From Fidelibacterota bacterium (GTDB lineage: Bacteria > Fidelibacterota > Marinisomatia > Marinisomatales > UBA1611), in contig JADHUI010000022.1 in the NCBI GenBank assembly GCA_016784605.1, positions 1 through 40,118 of the forward strand: a DNA stretch of 40,118 nt, written 5' to 3'. The notes beneath the pieces were generated by a model. The model was not told where the DNA came from and did no database searches. It saw only the letters and a program-made list of their open reading frames with translations. Of this stretch, positions 9,130-17,549 are shown in pieces (position 1 is the first letter of the stretch; the number at the start of each line of letters is the position of its first letter). The translations under genes were made by a program, and so were the position numbers.

Positions 9130-11835
9130 ATGAAAAAAACGATTCTTACACATTTCCTACTTACATGTTTTGCTGTCAATTTATACGGCACATCAGCCTC
9201 ACCGAGTCCTATTGAATTATCCCAACCGGATGGGTCTACATTTGTTGGCCATATTCGTGGCAATCCTCGGCAATCCTGGTATGAAGCAAATGGATGGTCT
9301 ATAGTTAAAAATGGAAATAACTGGTGGGTATATGCGAATGGTATTAATGACACAAAACTGCTACCATCAGAGGCAATTGTTGGACGTGATGAGTCCCCTG
9401 AAACAAATCCGAATTTAAATCACATAACGACACAGCTTATTCCAAATGCCATTGCATTTGAAGATAATAGTCCCATACCATCATTAACCCATACTCGCTC
9501 TGATACTTTTTTCGTTCCCTGCGTCTTAATTGATTTTTCAAATTACGCTCAAACCTATTCTCAAGAAGAACTTGAACAGATTTGGAATATGGAAGGATAC
9601 ACTCACCCCGGAGAAGATAACACAGGTAGTTTCAGAGATTTTTATCAAGAAATATCGTATCAGCAATTTTTACCTATTTCAACCCTAGGTGATTGGTTTA
9701 CATCATCTCATTCTCACGATTATTTCGCCAATAGTAATCCAAATGGCTATACGCATTTAAAAGAGCTCATACGTCAAGCGGTGGATGAAATGGAAGCGAA
9801 TGGCTTTGATTGGTCTAAGTTTGACAATGATGGTGATGGATATGTCGATGCGTTAAATGTAATTCATGCAGGTCCAGGTGCCGAAGAAGGTGATGAAACA
9901 AATATTTGGTCCCATAAATGGAGTTTGGGCAGTTATGCGGTCCAATATGATGGTGTAACAATTAGTTCATATACCGTAAATCCTGAAATTCAAGGTGGAA
10001 ACATTGTTGCCATTGGGGTTCTTTGCCACGAATTCGGTCACGCTTTAGGATTACCTGATTTATACGATACAGATTACACATCTTCCGGATCTGGAAAATT
10101 AGCGTTAATGGGAAGTGGATCTTGGGGAACAAGTGGAAATTCCCCATACTATCCTTCCGCGATGAATGCTTGGTGCAAAACTGAATTAGGCTGGACAAAC
10201 GTTTATCCCTTAAACCAAAACTTAGATGGCATGGCCCTTCAACAATCTTATTCGAGCAATCTGGTTTATAAAGTAGATCATCCAACGGATAATTCTGAAT
10301 ATTGGTTAATTGAGAATAGGCAAAAAGTAGGAACGGATACCTTGATGCCCTCCCCCGGATTTGCTATTTGGCATATCGACGAAGAAATGACAGCCACCGG
10401 GTGGGCTCCCAATAATAATGAGCCCCATTATGGGGTTGCATTAGAACAAGCTGATGGCCTGTTTGAACTTGAAAATGGCGGTTCTAGTGATGGAGGCGAT
10501 ACCTTTCCAGGAACAACCAATAATAGAGAATTTAGCCACACATCCGTTCCATCTTCACATAGTTATTATGGCTATCCGTCTATGATTCGAATCGACGCTA
10601 TTTCTGATCCAGCGGAAACGATGACTTTTGATATCGAATTTAATGAAATTATTACAGCAACAGCTTATCCGATTTCTGGCTCAGGATACGCTTTTAGCGA
10701 AGGCACAATGCAGATTGGCTTTGAGAATGACATGGATCTTCAATCTATTTCTTTTTCTTTGAACTTTTCTCCTGCTCCTTTGGAAATAACAGACGTACAA
10801 ATATTGGATCGTTTATCCGTTGATTCGATTGCCGTGGATGGGTTCGATTTGACATTATATAACCCTGTTTTAACGGCCGGATCTGGGCCCATTTTAGAAT
10901 TATCTCTTTTCGCTAATACGGGTGCCTTTTTTGAATGCGATGTTACGTTAGAAAATGTGTTGGCTACTCGTCATAGCGACGGCGCTGAAATTGGTATGAT
11001 TTTTAATCAATCAGCTACATATACAATCTATTCTCAAGATCAAATTTATTCTATTAATGATGGAACAGGAATCGCTGGCGGAACAGCAAGTTATGATGTT
11101 GCATTAAATAATAGCGTTCCGATTAGAATGCTTGTGTTTACACTCATAGACACTCCTGATCTATTAATCCCAGCCGATGAGCCTTTTACTGATTTGAATG
11201 GGAATGGAATGTGGGATCAAGGAGAAGCATTTGATGATTGGAATAATAATGGATCGTGGAGTCCGGCGATTGAAACAACACTGCGAACGGAACATTGGGA
11301 TATTAGTTATAATTATGTTGAATCCGGCATTCAGGTATTGGGGAATTCTTGGGAATATCCAATCGAAATTGGGGATGGGCCCATTTTCAAAATGAATAAT
11401 CAAGTGGATGCCAGCGCGAATGTTGGACAAGTGATTAATCTGGAATTATCGGGTGAATTAATGATGGATTATTTAGGCAATACAAATATGTCTTATGTGG
11501 ATGCGACAGGCATAATCACCATTACGCAAACATCTGGCACAGGAGTCGATGGCCTTCCCGATTCATTTAAAATTTTTGATGCATTTCCAAATCCATTTAA
11601 TCCAAAAACAACCATTTCATACACTCTCCCTCAATCGTCTGTAGTGGATATATCCATTTTTAATTTATTGGGGCAAAAAGTGCTCACGGATAAAAGTCAT
11701 CGAAGTGAAGGTATGAACACCTTTGTTTGGAGCGGACAATCATCGCAAGGAAACTTACTTGGAAGTGGAACCTATTTTATTCATATAAAAACTGAAAATA
11801 ATTATCATATATCTAAAGTAATTCTATTGAAATAA
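9130..11835 (+). CDS. Secreted M6-family metalloprotease with type IX-like sorting domain
   Basis: 901 residues. It has a signal peptide (about 1-20, MKKTILTHFLLTCFAVNLYG), an N-terminal segment typical of M6/immune-inhibitor-A-like peptidases (LSQPDGSTFVGHIRGN), and a catalytic domain with the zinc motif HEFGHALGLPDLYD (His300, Glu301, His304). The Asp after the LGLP turn matches the extended M6 signature. A calcium-type loop FDNDGDGYVDALN precedes it (about 233-245). After about residue 510 come immunoglobulin/cohesin-like beta domains and one acidic DLNGNGMWDQGE insert. The C-terminus is a sorting domain (FPNPFNPKTTISYTLP, ISIFNLLGQKV, GTYFIHIKT). It is the only plus-strand gene in this block, divergent from the receptor operon. 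Family function is extracellular proteolysis; the substrate is unknown. Confidence 0.92.
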   Translation: MKKTILTHFLLTCFAVNLYGTSASPSPIELSQPDGSTFVGHIRGNPRQSWYEANGWSIVKNGNNWWVYANGINDTKLLPSEAIVGRDESPETNPNLNHITTQLIPNAIAFEDNSPIPSLTHTRSDTFFVPCVLIDFSNYAQTYSQEELEQIWNMEGYTHPGEDNTGSFRDFYQEISYQQFLPISTLGDWFTSSHSHDYFANSNPNGYTHLKELIRQAVDEMEANGFDWSKFDNDGDGYVDALNVIHAGPGAEEGDETNIWSHKWSLGSYAVQYDGVTISSYTVNPEIQGGNIVAIGVLCHEFGHALGLPDLYDTDYTSSGSGKLALMGSGSWGTSGNSPYYPSAMNAWCKTELGWTNVYPLNQNLDGMALQQSYSSNLVYKVDHPTDNSEYWLIENRQKVGTDTLMPSPGFAIWHIDEEMTATGWAPNNNEPHYGVALEQADGLFELENGGSSDGGDTFPGTTNNREFSHTSVPSSHSYYGYPSMIRIDAISDPAETMTFDIEFNEIITATAYPISGSGYAFSEGTMQIGFENDMDLQSISFSLNFSPAPLEITDVQILDRLSVDSIAVDGFDLTLYNPVLTAGSGPILELSLFANTGAFFECDVTLENVLATRHSDGAEIGMIFNQSATYTIYSQDQIYSINDGTGIAGGTASYDVALNNSVPIRMLVFTLIDTPDLLIPADEPFTDLNGNGMWDQGEAFDDWNNNGSWSPAIETTLRTEHWDISYNYVESGIQVLGNSWEYPIEIGDGPIFKMNNQVDASANVGQVINLELSGELMMDYLGNTNMSYVDATGIITITQTSGTGVDGLPDSFKIFDAFPNPFNPKTTISYTLPQSSVVDISIFNLLGQKVLTDKSHRSEGMNTFVWSGQSSQGNLLGSGTYFIHIKTENNYHISKVILLK

Positions 11836-11855
11836 TGGATCTATTCTTAACCAAG

Positions 11856-11881
11856 TACAAAATAGGATTTGTATTTTTTTT
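11856..11881 (+). terminator. Probable intrinsic terminator after the metalloprotease
   Basis: TACAAA and TTTGTA pair as a 6-bp stem around an ATAGGA loop and are followed directly by eight T residues, 20 bp past the protease stop codon. Position and T-tract fit a Rho-independent terminator. The stem is short and AT-rich, so strength is uncertain. Confidence 0.5.
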
Positions 11882-11969
11882 GCCGTTCTAAAGAGTGCAT
11901 TTTGCTTAAGTATGTACTTTATATATTACGCTATATCTGTTGTTATTATTAGCGTTTAACTCTTTTGTT

Positions 11970-12365
11970 TTATAAATCACGCAAATAAATACGAATATTC
12001 AATTTAAGCCAAGAATTCACCCATTCCTTTTTCTCTAATTTTCCAAATATAATTTTTCCCGCATCCATGAGTCGAGCCATAATTGGGTTCTGGTCTCGCG
12101 GGATATAGCCCAACTTTTGCCCATTTTCAGTGGCAATAATGATAGCCAATTTATCTACTTTATTTTTTGTTTCACGTTTGAAAATAAGTAAATCTTGATC
12201 TTTTAATTTTGGTTCAACTTCATCCAAGTCTAAAAAAGTGGTACCAGCAATATGCGTTTTTAATAGATAGATTTCTTCTACAAATGGCATGGGAAGCCCA
12301 TTCCTATCCAACGATTTTCGAATGATGGCAATAAGGCTTGGATCAATCTTTACAAGGCTTGTCAT
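11970..12365 (-). CDS. HIRAN-domain protein
   Basis: 131 residues, almost entirely one HIRAN domain. The visible hallmarks are HIAGTTFLDLDEV (entry strand), LLIFKRETKNKVDKLAIII (the K/R-E-x-x-N-x-x-D-x-x-A pattern) and KLGYIPRDQNPIMARLMDAG. HIRAN domains bind 3'-OH single-stranded DNA ends in HLTF/Rad5 proteins and also occur alone or fused to nucleases in bacteria; the role of stand-alone copies is not well established. The gene starts 3 bp after the stop of the J-domain gene, so the two are likely co-transcribed. There is no signal peptide; the protein is probably cytoplasmic. The N-terminal 30 residues resemble no domain I know. Confidence 0.8.
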   Translation of the reverse strand: MTSLVKIDPSLIAIIRKSLDRNGLPMPFVEEIYLLKTHIAGTTFLDLDEVEPKLKDQDLLIFKRETKNKVDKLAIIIATENGQKLGYIPRDQNPIMARLMDAGKIIFGKLEKKEWVNSWLKLNIRIYLRDL

Positions 12366-12368
12366 TCT

Positions 12369-13187
12369 TTAATCCAATAAAGTGTTAATTTTAAATCCCA
12401 GTAGTTTTTCAATAATATCAGCATAAGTCATTATCATTTGTTTCCATTGTGAAATATGATCTAAAATTTCGGATTGCTTATTTTCCACCCATGATTTATC
12501 GTCTAATGGGTCAATAAGATCAAATGGATGTGCATTCTGAATGGTCGTTATTTCTTCTTCAGTTCTCTTTAAATGAATCGTCAAGGAATCCACTTGGCTC
12601 TGGAGCTCGTTTTTTTCTTTAGGAATCTGTTCACCGTCGTTAGACGATTCCATCAATACAGATAAAGCGCGTAATTCTTCTAAATCGCCATGATTATAAG
12701 CATGAAGAACCTTTAGCCATACTTCTTTTTCTGCCTCGCTCAAATTTGAGTTTATATCAGGATGGAGTTTTTTTACTAATTCGCGAAATAATTTTTTGAA
12801 TTCTGCTGACTGTGAATCTGTCATTTGATTATTGAATCGATTTTGAGCTTTTTCTATTTTTTCAGCTTCATTTTTGATTTGCCGATACCACTTTTGGAAT
12901 TCTTTTTCCAATTCTTTTTCGATTTTAACAATATCAGGCTTCCGGTCTTGGTTTATGTCTGCCTGAATTTTATGGATCATTTTTTTCAACCGACGTGCTT
13001 CTACCTCTATTTGAGTTAATTCAATCTGAAATACACCAATCTTGAGCTGATAGTTAGCTTCAATACTTGGTTTAACTGTCCGTAATAGGTATTCCCGCTC
13101 TTCGATAGCTTTTACCAATGATATTTTTAAGGAGAAAATCTTATTTTGCAAGTCGAGTATCTGTTGGTGTATCTGTAAATCAGACAT
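12369..13187 (-). CDS. Coiled-coil protein with a central J-domain
   Basis: 272 residues. About 1-115 are predicted coiled coil from the heptad-like E/K/L content (LKISLVKAIEEREYLL; KIEKELEKEFQKWYRQIK). Residues about 128-175 form a J-domain: FKKLFRELVKKLHPDI contains the HPD tripeptide essential for stimulating DnaK ATPase, followed by a helix with WLKVLHAYNHGD. A second helical segment follows at about 195-265. J-domain proteins target clients to DnaK; this one lacks the G/F and zinc regions of DnaJ, so it is a class C type with unknown client. A clear ribosome-binding site (AGGAG, 5 bp spacing) precedes the ATG. Co-directional with and 3 bp upstream of the HIRAN gene, which suggests a shared DNA-related or stress role. 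Confidence 0.82.
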   Translation of the reverse strand: MSDLQIHQQILDLQNKIFSLKISLVKAIEEREYLLRTVKPSIEANYQLKIGVFQIELTQIEVEARRLKKMIHKIQADINQDRKPDIVKIEKELEKEFQKWYRQIKNEAEKIEKAQNRFNNQMTDSQSAEFKKLFRELVKKLHPDINSNLSEAEKEVWLKVLHAYNHGDLEELRALSVLMESSNDGEQIPKEKNELQSQVDSLTIHLKRTEEEITTIQNAHPFDLIDPLDDKSWVENKQSEILDHISQWKQMIMTYADIIEKLLGFKINTLLD

Positions 13188-13310
13188 TATTTCTCCTAAT
13201 AATTATACTAAAATATGTGAACTTTTTATTGCTCATAAAAATAAACACTTGAACAAAATAATACGACACATTTTTATAAAATTTGAGTTACATAAAAATT
13301 CGATGGTATC

Positions 13311-13342
13311 ATTCCTGACGATGTTAAGCCGAGATCAGGAAT
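13311..13342. repeat. Hairpin of the REP-like dispersed type
   Basis: ATTCCTGA and TCAGGAAT are perfect inverted 8-mers around a 16-base loop, in the gap between clpX and the J-domain gene. The arms plus flanking ATCC match the general style of short intergenic hairpins scattered in many bacterial genomes. There is no T-run on either side, so it is a poor intrinsic terminator. Confidence 0.45.
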
Positions 13343-13374
13343 CCATATTTTGATTTATCTACTGAAAATCATCA

Positions 13375-14520
13375 TTATGCAGACTTACGCTTATGATGAT
13401 AAATGGGGTCATCTCCATTCGTAACCATTTCTTTTGTAATAACAACCTTTTCAACCGTTTCCATTTCAGGAATATGAAACATGAGATCTAATAATATTTC
13501 TTCCATAACAGAACGTAAAGCACGTGCTCCAGCTTTACGAATAAGGGCTTTTTTAACGATAGCTTTTAATGCACTATTTCGAAATTCAAGGGTAATGCCC
13601 TCTAATTGAAATAATTTCTTATATTGCTTCACAAGAGCATTCTTTGGATTTAATAAAATGCTTAACATTTCTTTTTCATTCAACATATCTAAAGAAGTGA
13701 CAATAGGAAGCCTCCCAACCAATTCCGGAATTAATCCAAAAGAGATTAAATCTTCGGGACGAATATCATTTGAATGGGTCACATTCTGCAGTGATTTACT
13801 TTCCTGCAAGTCGCGATTAAACCCTAACTCTCCTTTTCCTGATCTTCTTTCAATAATTTCATCCAATCCTGAAAAAGATCCCCCGCAAATAAATAAAATA
13901 TTGGATGTATCTATTTGGGTTAGTGCTTGTTCAGGATGCTTTCGCCCTCCTTTGGGCGGAACTGAACTAATCGTTCCTTCCAAAATTTTCAATAAAGCTT
14001 GTTGAACACCTTCTCCCGAGACATCTCGTGTAATGGATGCATTCGAACCACGTCGCCCAATTTTGTCAATTTCATCAATATAAATGATGCCTTTTTCGGC
14101 TAAAGCTACATTGTAATCGGCTACCTGAAGTAATCGGACTAATATATTTTCAACATCTTCTCCGACATAACCAGCTTCTGTTAAAGTCGTGGCATCCGCA
14201 ATGGCAAAGGGTACGGATAATATACGAGCCAATGTTTGAGCCAATAATGTTTTCCCAGTCCCGGTAGGCCCAATCATTAAAATATTGCTTTTATCAATTT
14301 CAATATCATTGGAATAAGCATGATGAATAATGCGTTTATAATGATTATAAACAGCCACAGAAATGGCTTTTTTGGCTTGACCCTGCCCAACGATATAAGA
14401 ATCAAGGAATTCCTTTATTTTGAGCGGTCTTTGAAGCGTTATCTTATATTCTGACTCTCGATTGTCTTGCTCGGGTTCAGTTGAGAAGTCATGGATGGGT
14501 TGTTCAGGATTAAAAGGCAC
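13375..14520 (-). CDS. clpX: ATP-dependent Clp protease ATPase subunit ClpX (no zinc-binding domain)
   Basis: 381 residues. AAA+ unfoldase that feeds substrates to ClpP. Walker A is GPTGTGKT (84-91), pore loop 1 is GYVG (117-120) and Walker B is IIYIDE (145-150). The segment [12 protein letters not shown] and the [15 protein letters not shown] block are diagnostic for ClpX rather than HslU. The usual N-terminal C4 zinc-binding domain (about 60 residues) is absent: the protein begins with an acidic linker and enters the AAA+ module by residue 30. This is not a misplaced start, because the GTG start lies 2 bp after the clpP stop. The ClpP-docking loop appears as GELGF rather than the common IGF. 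Last gene of tig-clpP-clpX. Confidence 0.95.
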   Translation of the reverse strand: MPFNPEQPIHDFSTEPEQDNRESEYKITLQRPLKIKEFLDSYIVGQGQAKKAISVAVYNHYKRIIHHAYSNDIEIDKSNILMIGPTGTGKTLLAQTLARILSVPFAIADATTLTEAGYVGEDVENILVRLLQVADYNVALAEKGIIYIDEIDKIGRRGSNASITRDVSGEGVQQALLKILEGTISSVPPKGGRKHPEQALTQIDTSNILFICGGSFSGLDEIIERRSGKGELGFNRDLQESKSLQNVTHSNDIRPEDLISFGLIPELVGRLPIVTSLDMLNEKEMLSILLNPKNALVKQYKKLFQLEGITLEFRNSALKAIVKKALIRKAGARALRSVMEEILLDLMFHIPEMETVEKVVITKEMVTNGDDPIYHHKRKSA

Positions 14521-14522
14521 GA

Positions 14523-15128
14523 TTATTTTCGAGCTTTTAACAGGGTATCAATAATACCGTATTTTTTAGCTTCAGGTGCATTCATGAAAAAATTTCGATC
14601 AGAATCACTTTCTATCTTCTTCAGCGCTTGGCCAGTATTTTTGGCTAATATTTTATTCAATTGGGCTTTAATACGCATAATTTCATCTGCTTGAATTTTA
14701 ATATCCGTTGCTTGACCTTCTGCACCCCCTAAAGGTTGATGAATCATAATGCGCGAATTGGGGAGAGCTGATCGCTTTCCTTTTGCTCCACCTGCTAACA
14801 GAAAAGCACCCATACTCGCTGCCTGCCCCATACAAATGGTAGCTACATCTGGTTTAATGTAATTCATGGTATCATAAATGCCCATCCCTGAAGAAATGAT
14901 TCCACCGGGAGAGTTGATGTATAGATAAATATCTTTTTCAGCATCTTCTGCTTCTAAAAATAATAATTGGGCAATAATGAGAGATGACACATTATCATCA
15001 ATGGGCGTTCCAAGAAAAACGATTCGTTCTTTCAATAAACGGGAATAAATGTCAAATGCCCGCTCTGAACGGCCCGTTTGCTCAACAACCATTGGAACAA
15101 GTTGATTAAGAAGATGATCCATATTCAT
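14523..15128 (-). CDS. clpP: ATP-dependent Clp protease proteolytic subunit ClpP
   Basis: 201 residues from the ATG at 15128. Serine peptidase forming the tetradecameric chamber used by ClpX. The catalytic Ser is in GQAASMGAF (Ser105), the His in [12 protein letters not shown] (His130), and the Asp lies in the ESDSDR segment (about 173-178). The oxyanion-loop motif INSPGG is at 71-76. An in-frame ATG further upstream at 15152 would add eight residues and overlap tig by 23 bp. I prefer 15128 because an AGGAG lies 9 bp before it and it sits just past the tig stop. Residues 1-20 ([20 protein letters not shown]) match the usual ClpP N-terminus including the processed propeptide. Middle gene of tig-clpP-clpX. 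Confidence 0.96.
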   Translation of the reverse strand: MNMDHLLNQLVPMVVEQTGRSERAFDIYSRLLKERIVFLGTPIDDNVSSLIIAQLLFLEAEDAEKDIYLYINSPGGIISSGMGIYDTMNYIKPDVATICMGQAASMGAFLLAGGAKGKRSALPNSRIMIHQPLGGAEGQATDIKIQADEIMRIKAQLNKILAKNTGQALKKIESDSDRNFFMNAPEAKKYGIIDTLLKARK

Positions 15129-15129
15129 A

Positions 15130-16419
15130 TTATGATGCTCCTGTTTCCCCACGAAGGGTATTCGTTTGTACTTCTACTTCTTTAACTTTAGCCAATTGCT
15201 TCAGGACTTCCAAGATTTTCTTTTCCATAATATCATCTTCTAAATGGCGAAGATTGCTTGGCTTTTTATAGAATTTCCGAATTTCCTTATCACTCGCAGG
15301 TGTTCGTTCTACAAGGCGATCAACTTCAGCTGAAGTTTCCTCCGGTGTCACCGAAAGCTCTTCTTGGCGCATAAGAGCTTTTCGAACTAAATACCATTTC
15401 AAATTTCGCTCGGCTAAGGATCGATAAGTTTCTTTCACTTGCGCTTCATCAAGCGGTTCACCTTGGTTTTGTTTTTTAACATCTTCCACAAGATTCTTCA
15501 AATAAGATTCTACCATACTTGGTGGATAAACTGGATTGGTTTTTTCAATAAACGCATCTGTAATATCTCTTTCGAAAACTTCCGCAGATTTTTGAGAAAA
15601 ATTTTCGTCAATTTTTTCTTTTATATTTTGACGAAATGCTTCTTCCGTATCACTATCAGGGTCAACTAATTTGATAAAATCCATATTGGCTTCAGGAAGC
15701 ACTTCCCTTTCCACATTTGTGACCGTTACATCATAGTCGCCTAATTGACCTTCTTTATTTTCGGGAATAGTTAATCGCGCTGTTTCACCAGCTTTTAATC
15801 CTATGAGTTTATCTTTTTGATCATCCGTAAAAGAACCGTGCCCCACTTTTAAATATTGGTTTTCAAATTTCTTTCCAATAATGGCAATACCATTTTCATC
15901 TAATTTTTGAAGATCACAAATAATGAAATCTCCTTCAATAGCCCCTTCTTCCACTGTTTCAATTTGCGCTTTTGATTTTTGGAGTTGCACAATGGCATCT
16001 TCTAAATCTTGATCATCAGATATATAAGTTGTTTTTTGAACTTTTAGCATGTTTTTCTTCATTTTAGGCAGGACAACTTCTGGTTCAATCTCAAAAGTAG
16101 CTAAAAATGAAAAGTGAGCTTCAAAGTGAAAATGGACATCTTTGATTTCTGCTTGATTTACGGGCATTAAATTTTCTTGTTGTAACGCCATTGCATAATA
16201 TTTTTGAAAGTTATCTTCCATGAAATCAGCTTCAATATTGGGCTGATATTGTTTCATTAATTTATCTTTTGGAACTTTCCCTGGTCGAAATCCGGGTATT
16301 TTTACTTTTTTCCCAAAAGCTTTGACAGATGCGTTAAAATCTGCTTCCAGCTCATCCCAGGGTATATCTATATTTAATTCTCGGGTGTATTCGTTGACTT
16401 CTTTTACTGTAATATTCAC
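15130..16419 (-). CDS. tig: Trigger factor
   Basis: 429 residues, the usual family length. Ribosome-associated chaperone for nascent chains. The N-terminal ribosome-binding domain carries the signature GFRPGKVP (43-50). The FKBP-like peptidyl-prolyl isomerase domain spans about 155-245 ([30 protein letters not shown]), and the C-terminal helical chaperone arms follow ([22 protein letters not shown]-like ends). The start codon is GTG, preceded by GGAG at 5-base spacing. It heads an operon with clpP, overlapping or abutting it, and clpX. That arrangement is widespread in bacteria and couples folding with ClpXP degradation. Confidence 0.95.
   Translation of the reverse strand: MNITVKEVNEYTRELNIDIPWDELEADFNASVKAFGKKVKIPGFRPGKVPKDKLMKQYQPNIEADFMEDNFQKYYAMALQQENLMPVNQAEIKDVHFHFEAHFSFLATFEIEPEVVLPKMKKNMLKVQKTTYISDDQDLEDAIVQLQKSKAQIETVEEGAIEGDFIICDLQKLDENGIAIIGKKFENQYLKVGHGSFTDDQKDKLIGLKAGETARLTIPENKEGQLGDYDVTVTNVEREVLPEANMDFIKLVDPDSDTEEAFRQNIKEKIDENFSQKSAEVFERDITDAFIEKTNPVYPPSMVESYLKNLVEDVKKQNQGEPLDEAQVKETYRSLAERNLKWYLVRKALMRQEELSVTPEETSAEVDRLVERTPASDKEIRKFYKKPSNLRHLEDDIMEKKILEVLKQLAKVKEVEVQTNTLRGETGAS
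15138..15142 (-). promoter_or_regulatory. Ribosome-binding site deciding the clpP start
   Basis: AGGAG on the minus strand lies 9 bases upstream of the ATG at 15128 and inside the last codons of tig. It lies downstream of the alternative ATG at 15152 and so cannot serve that one. Confidence 0.6.
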
Positions 16420-16524
16420 TTCTTCTCCACGTAGTTAATATTTTGATGATTCTAATCACAATCATCGATTCGAAAATAGCTGGGGAATTTATGCTAAAAA
16501 AAAGAATATGGATAAAGGTTTAGA

Positions 16525-16989
16525 TCAATTCTCTGGTTCTGTTCCATATAAATAATATTCCGTAAAATGGGAATCATTTTCTTCTACAATCACAAAATCA
16601 CCTTCAAGGGAAATTCGATACGTGTCCAAGAATTGTCCATTGTTAAACGATAGTGTATAATCCGGGTTTTCTAGATCCACGGAAATCCAAACTATAGCCG
16701 GGCCAATTGCTGTTGCGCAAACATCAGGCGCATAGATATCTAAAATCTGAATATCCATAAATTGTATTTCTTTTTCAATCTCGGTCACAATGCTAAAATT
16801 AGAGCACCTAAACGTCTCTACTGTTTCTAACCGTAACATCCATTCTAATCCATTTTGCTGTGTCGCGAGTGTATCATTTGTTAAGGTAAAATAAAGATCC
16901 CCTGTGTAATTATAGTCATATATTGACTCTTCATTACACGATATCAGTAAGAGAATCGAATAAATAATGATTGCTTTTTGTTTGTTCAT
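16525..16989 (-). CDS. Small lipoprotein of unknown function
   Basis: 154 residues. The N-terminus MNKQKAIIIYSILLLISC ends in a lipobox-like LISC with Cys18 as the predicted lipidated residue. The mature part is acidic and beta-rich (GDLYFTLTNDTL; YTLSFNNGQFLDTYRISLEG) with two more cysteines (FRCSNFS, DVCATA) that could form a disulfide. I recognise no family. It is monocistronic by spacing: about 105 bp separate it from tig and over 100 bp from the upstream remnant. It is probably tethered in the periplasm or at the outer membrane. Confidence 0.7.
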   Translation of the reverse strand: MNKQKAIIIYSILLLISCNEESIYDYNYTGDLYFTLTNDTLATQQNGLEWMLRLETVETFRCSNFSIVTEIEKEIQFMDIQILDIYAPDVCATAIGPAIVWISVDLENPDYTLSFNNGQFLDTYRISLEGDFVIVEENDSHFTEYYLYGTEPEN

Positions 16990-17106
16990 TACACTACTCC
17001 TTTATTTTACCAAAATCATTCCCTATCTTAATACTTTAGTTTCCATTCTTCAAATAATATCCAATGTCAATTCCCCATATTGAGTGCCAGCTCATAATCA
17101 TTCTTT

Positions 17107-17487
17107 TTATGGGAAATTCTCGAAAATGATATCACATTCACATAGGGAATTAAGAAACTCTATATCATCTGGAGGTGCTAACTCCCCATCACAATCAAAA
17201 ACCCATTAAGCAATTCCACCAGAACCAAGCATCATATCTGTTACAAATAGATATTGTCCCTCGTATTCTATAAGCCAAATTGTGCCAACGTAATTTCCTG
17301 TATTATCACTTTTGGATATGGTGACAATTTCATTTAACCACGGTAGATCATTCAAGGGATCAGCTACGCCACAAGCCACTACCTGATTTCCATTTCCCTT
17401 ACATGACCATGAAAAAGTAAAGGATATAAGTATGAATACGATACTAGCGTATTTAGCGAATGAGTTTTTTATAATAATCAACTTCAT
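17107..17487 (-). pseudogene. Small secreted lipoprotein gene with an in-frame stop
   Basis: The reading frame runs from the ATG at 17487 for 93 codons to a TAA at 17208-17206, ending LGSGGIA. The same frame then continues open for 32 more codons to a TAA at 17109-17107. The downstream part (WVFDCDGELAPPDD ... CECDIIFENFP) has the composition and cysteines of a genuine C-terminus. The product has a lipoprotein-like signal (ISFTFSWSC) and a DPLNDLPWLNEI motif. That motif recalls a family of small Bacteroidetes-type secreted proteins in which a DLPWL segment is followed by a Y-x-x-CDG segment. This is family memory, not a search. A single base change of a sense codon to TAA would explain it. 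The alternatives are true truncation or a sequencing error. Confidence 0.65.
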
Positions 17488-17549
17488 CTATTCAAGTTTT
17501 TACCTAACATTCTTAATGTGTAGAGCTTAAAGAATAACTTTCGCAAAGG

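Noticed and set aside
9009-9353. 115-residue N-terminal extension of the acidic lipoprotein
   Set aside because: It would overlap the divergent protease gene and place the lipoprotein signal in the middle of the protein.
11198-11430. Small open frames on both strands within the M6 protease C-terminal half
   Set aside because: Shadows of the acidic repeat codons with no independent start signal or family features.
13375-14520. HslU instead of ClpX
   Set aside because: There is no long I-domain insert, and the RKHPEQ and [14 protein letters not shown] segments are ClpX-specific; clpP rather than hslV is adjacent.
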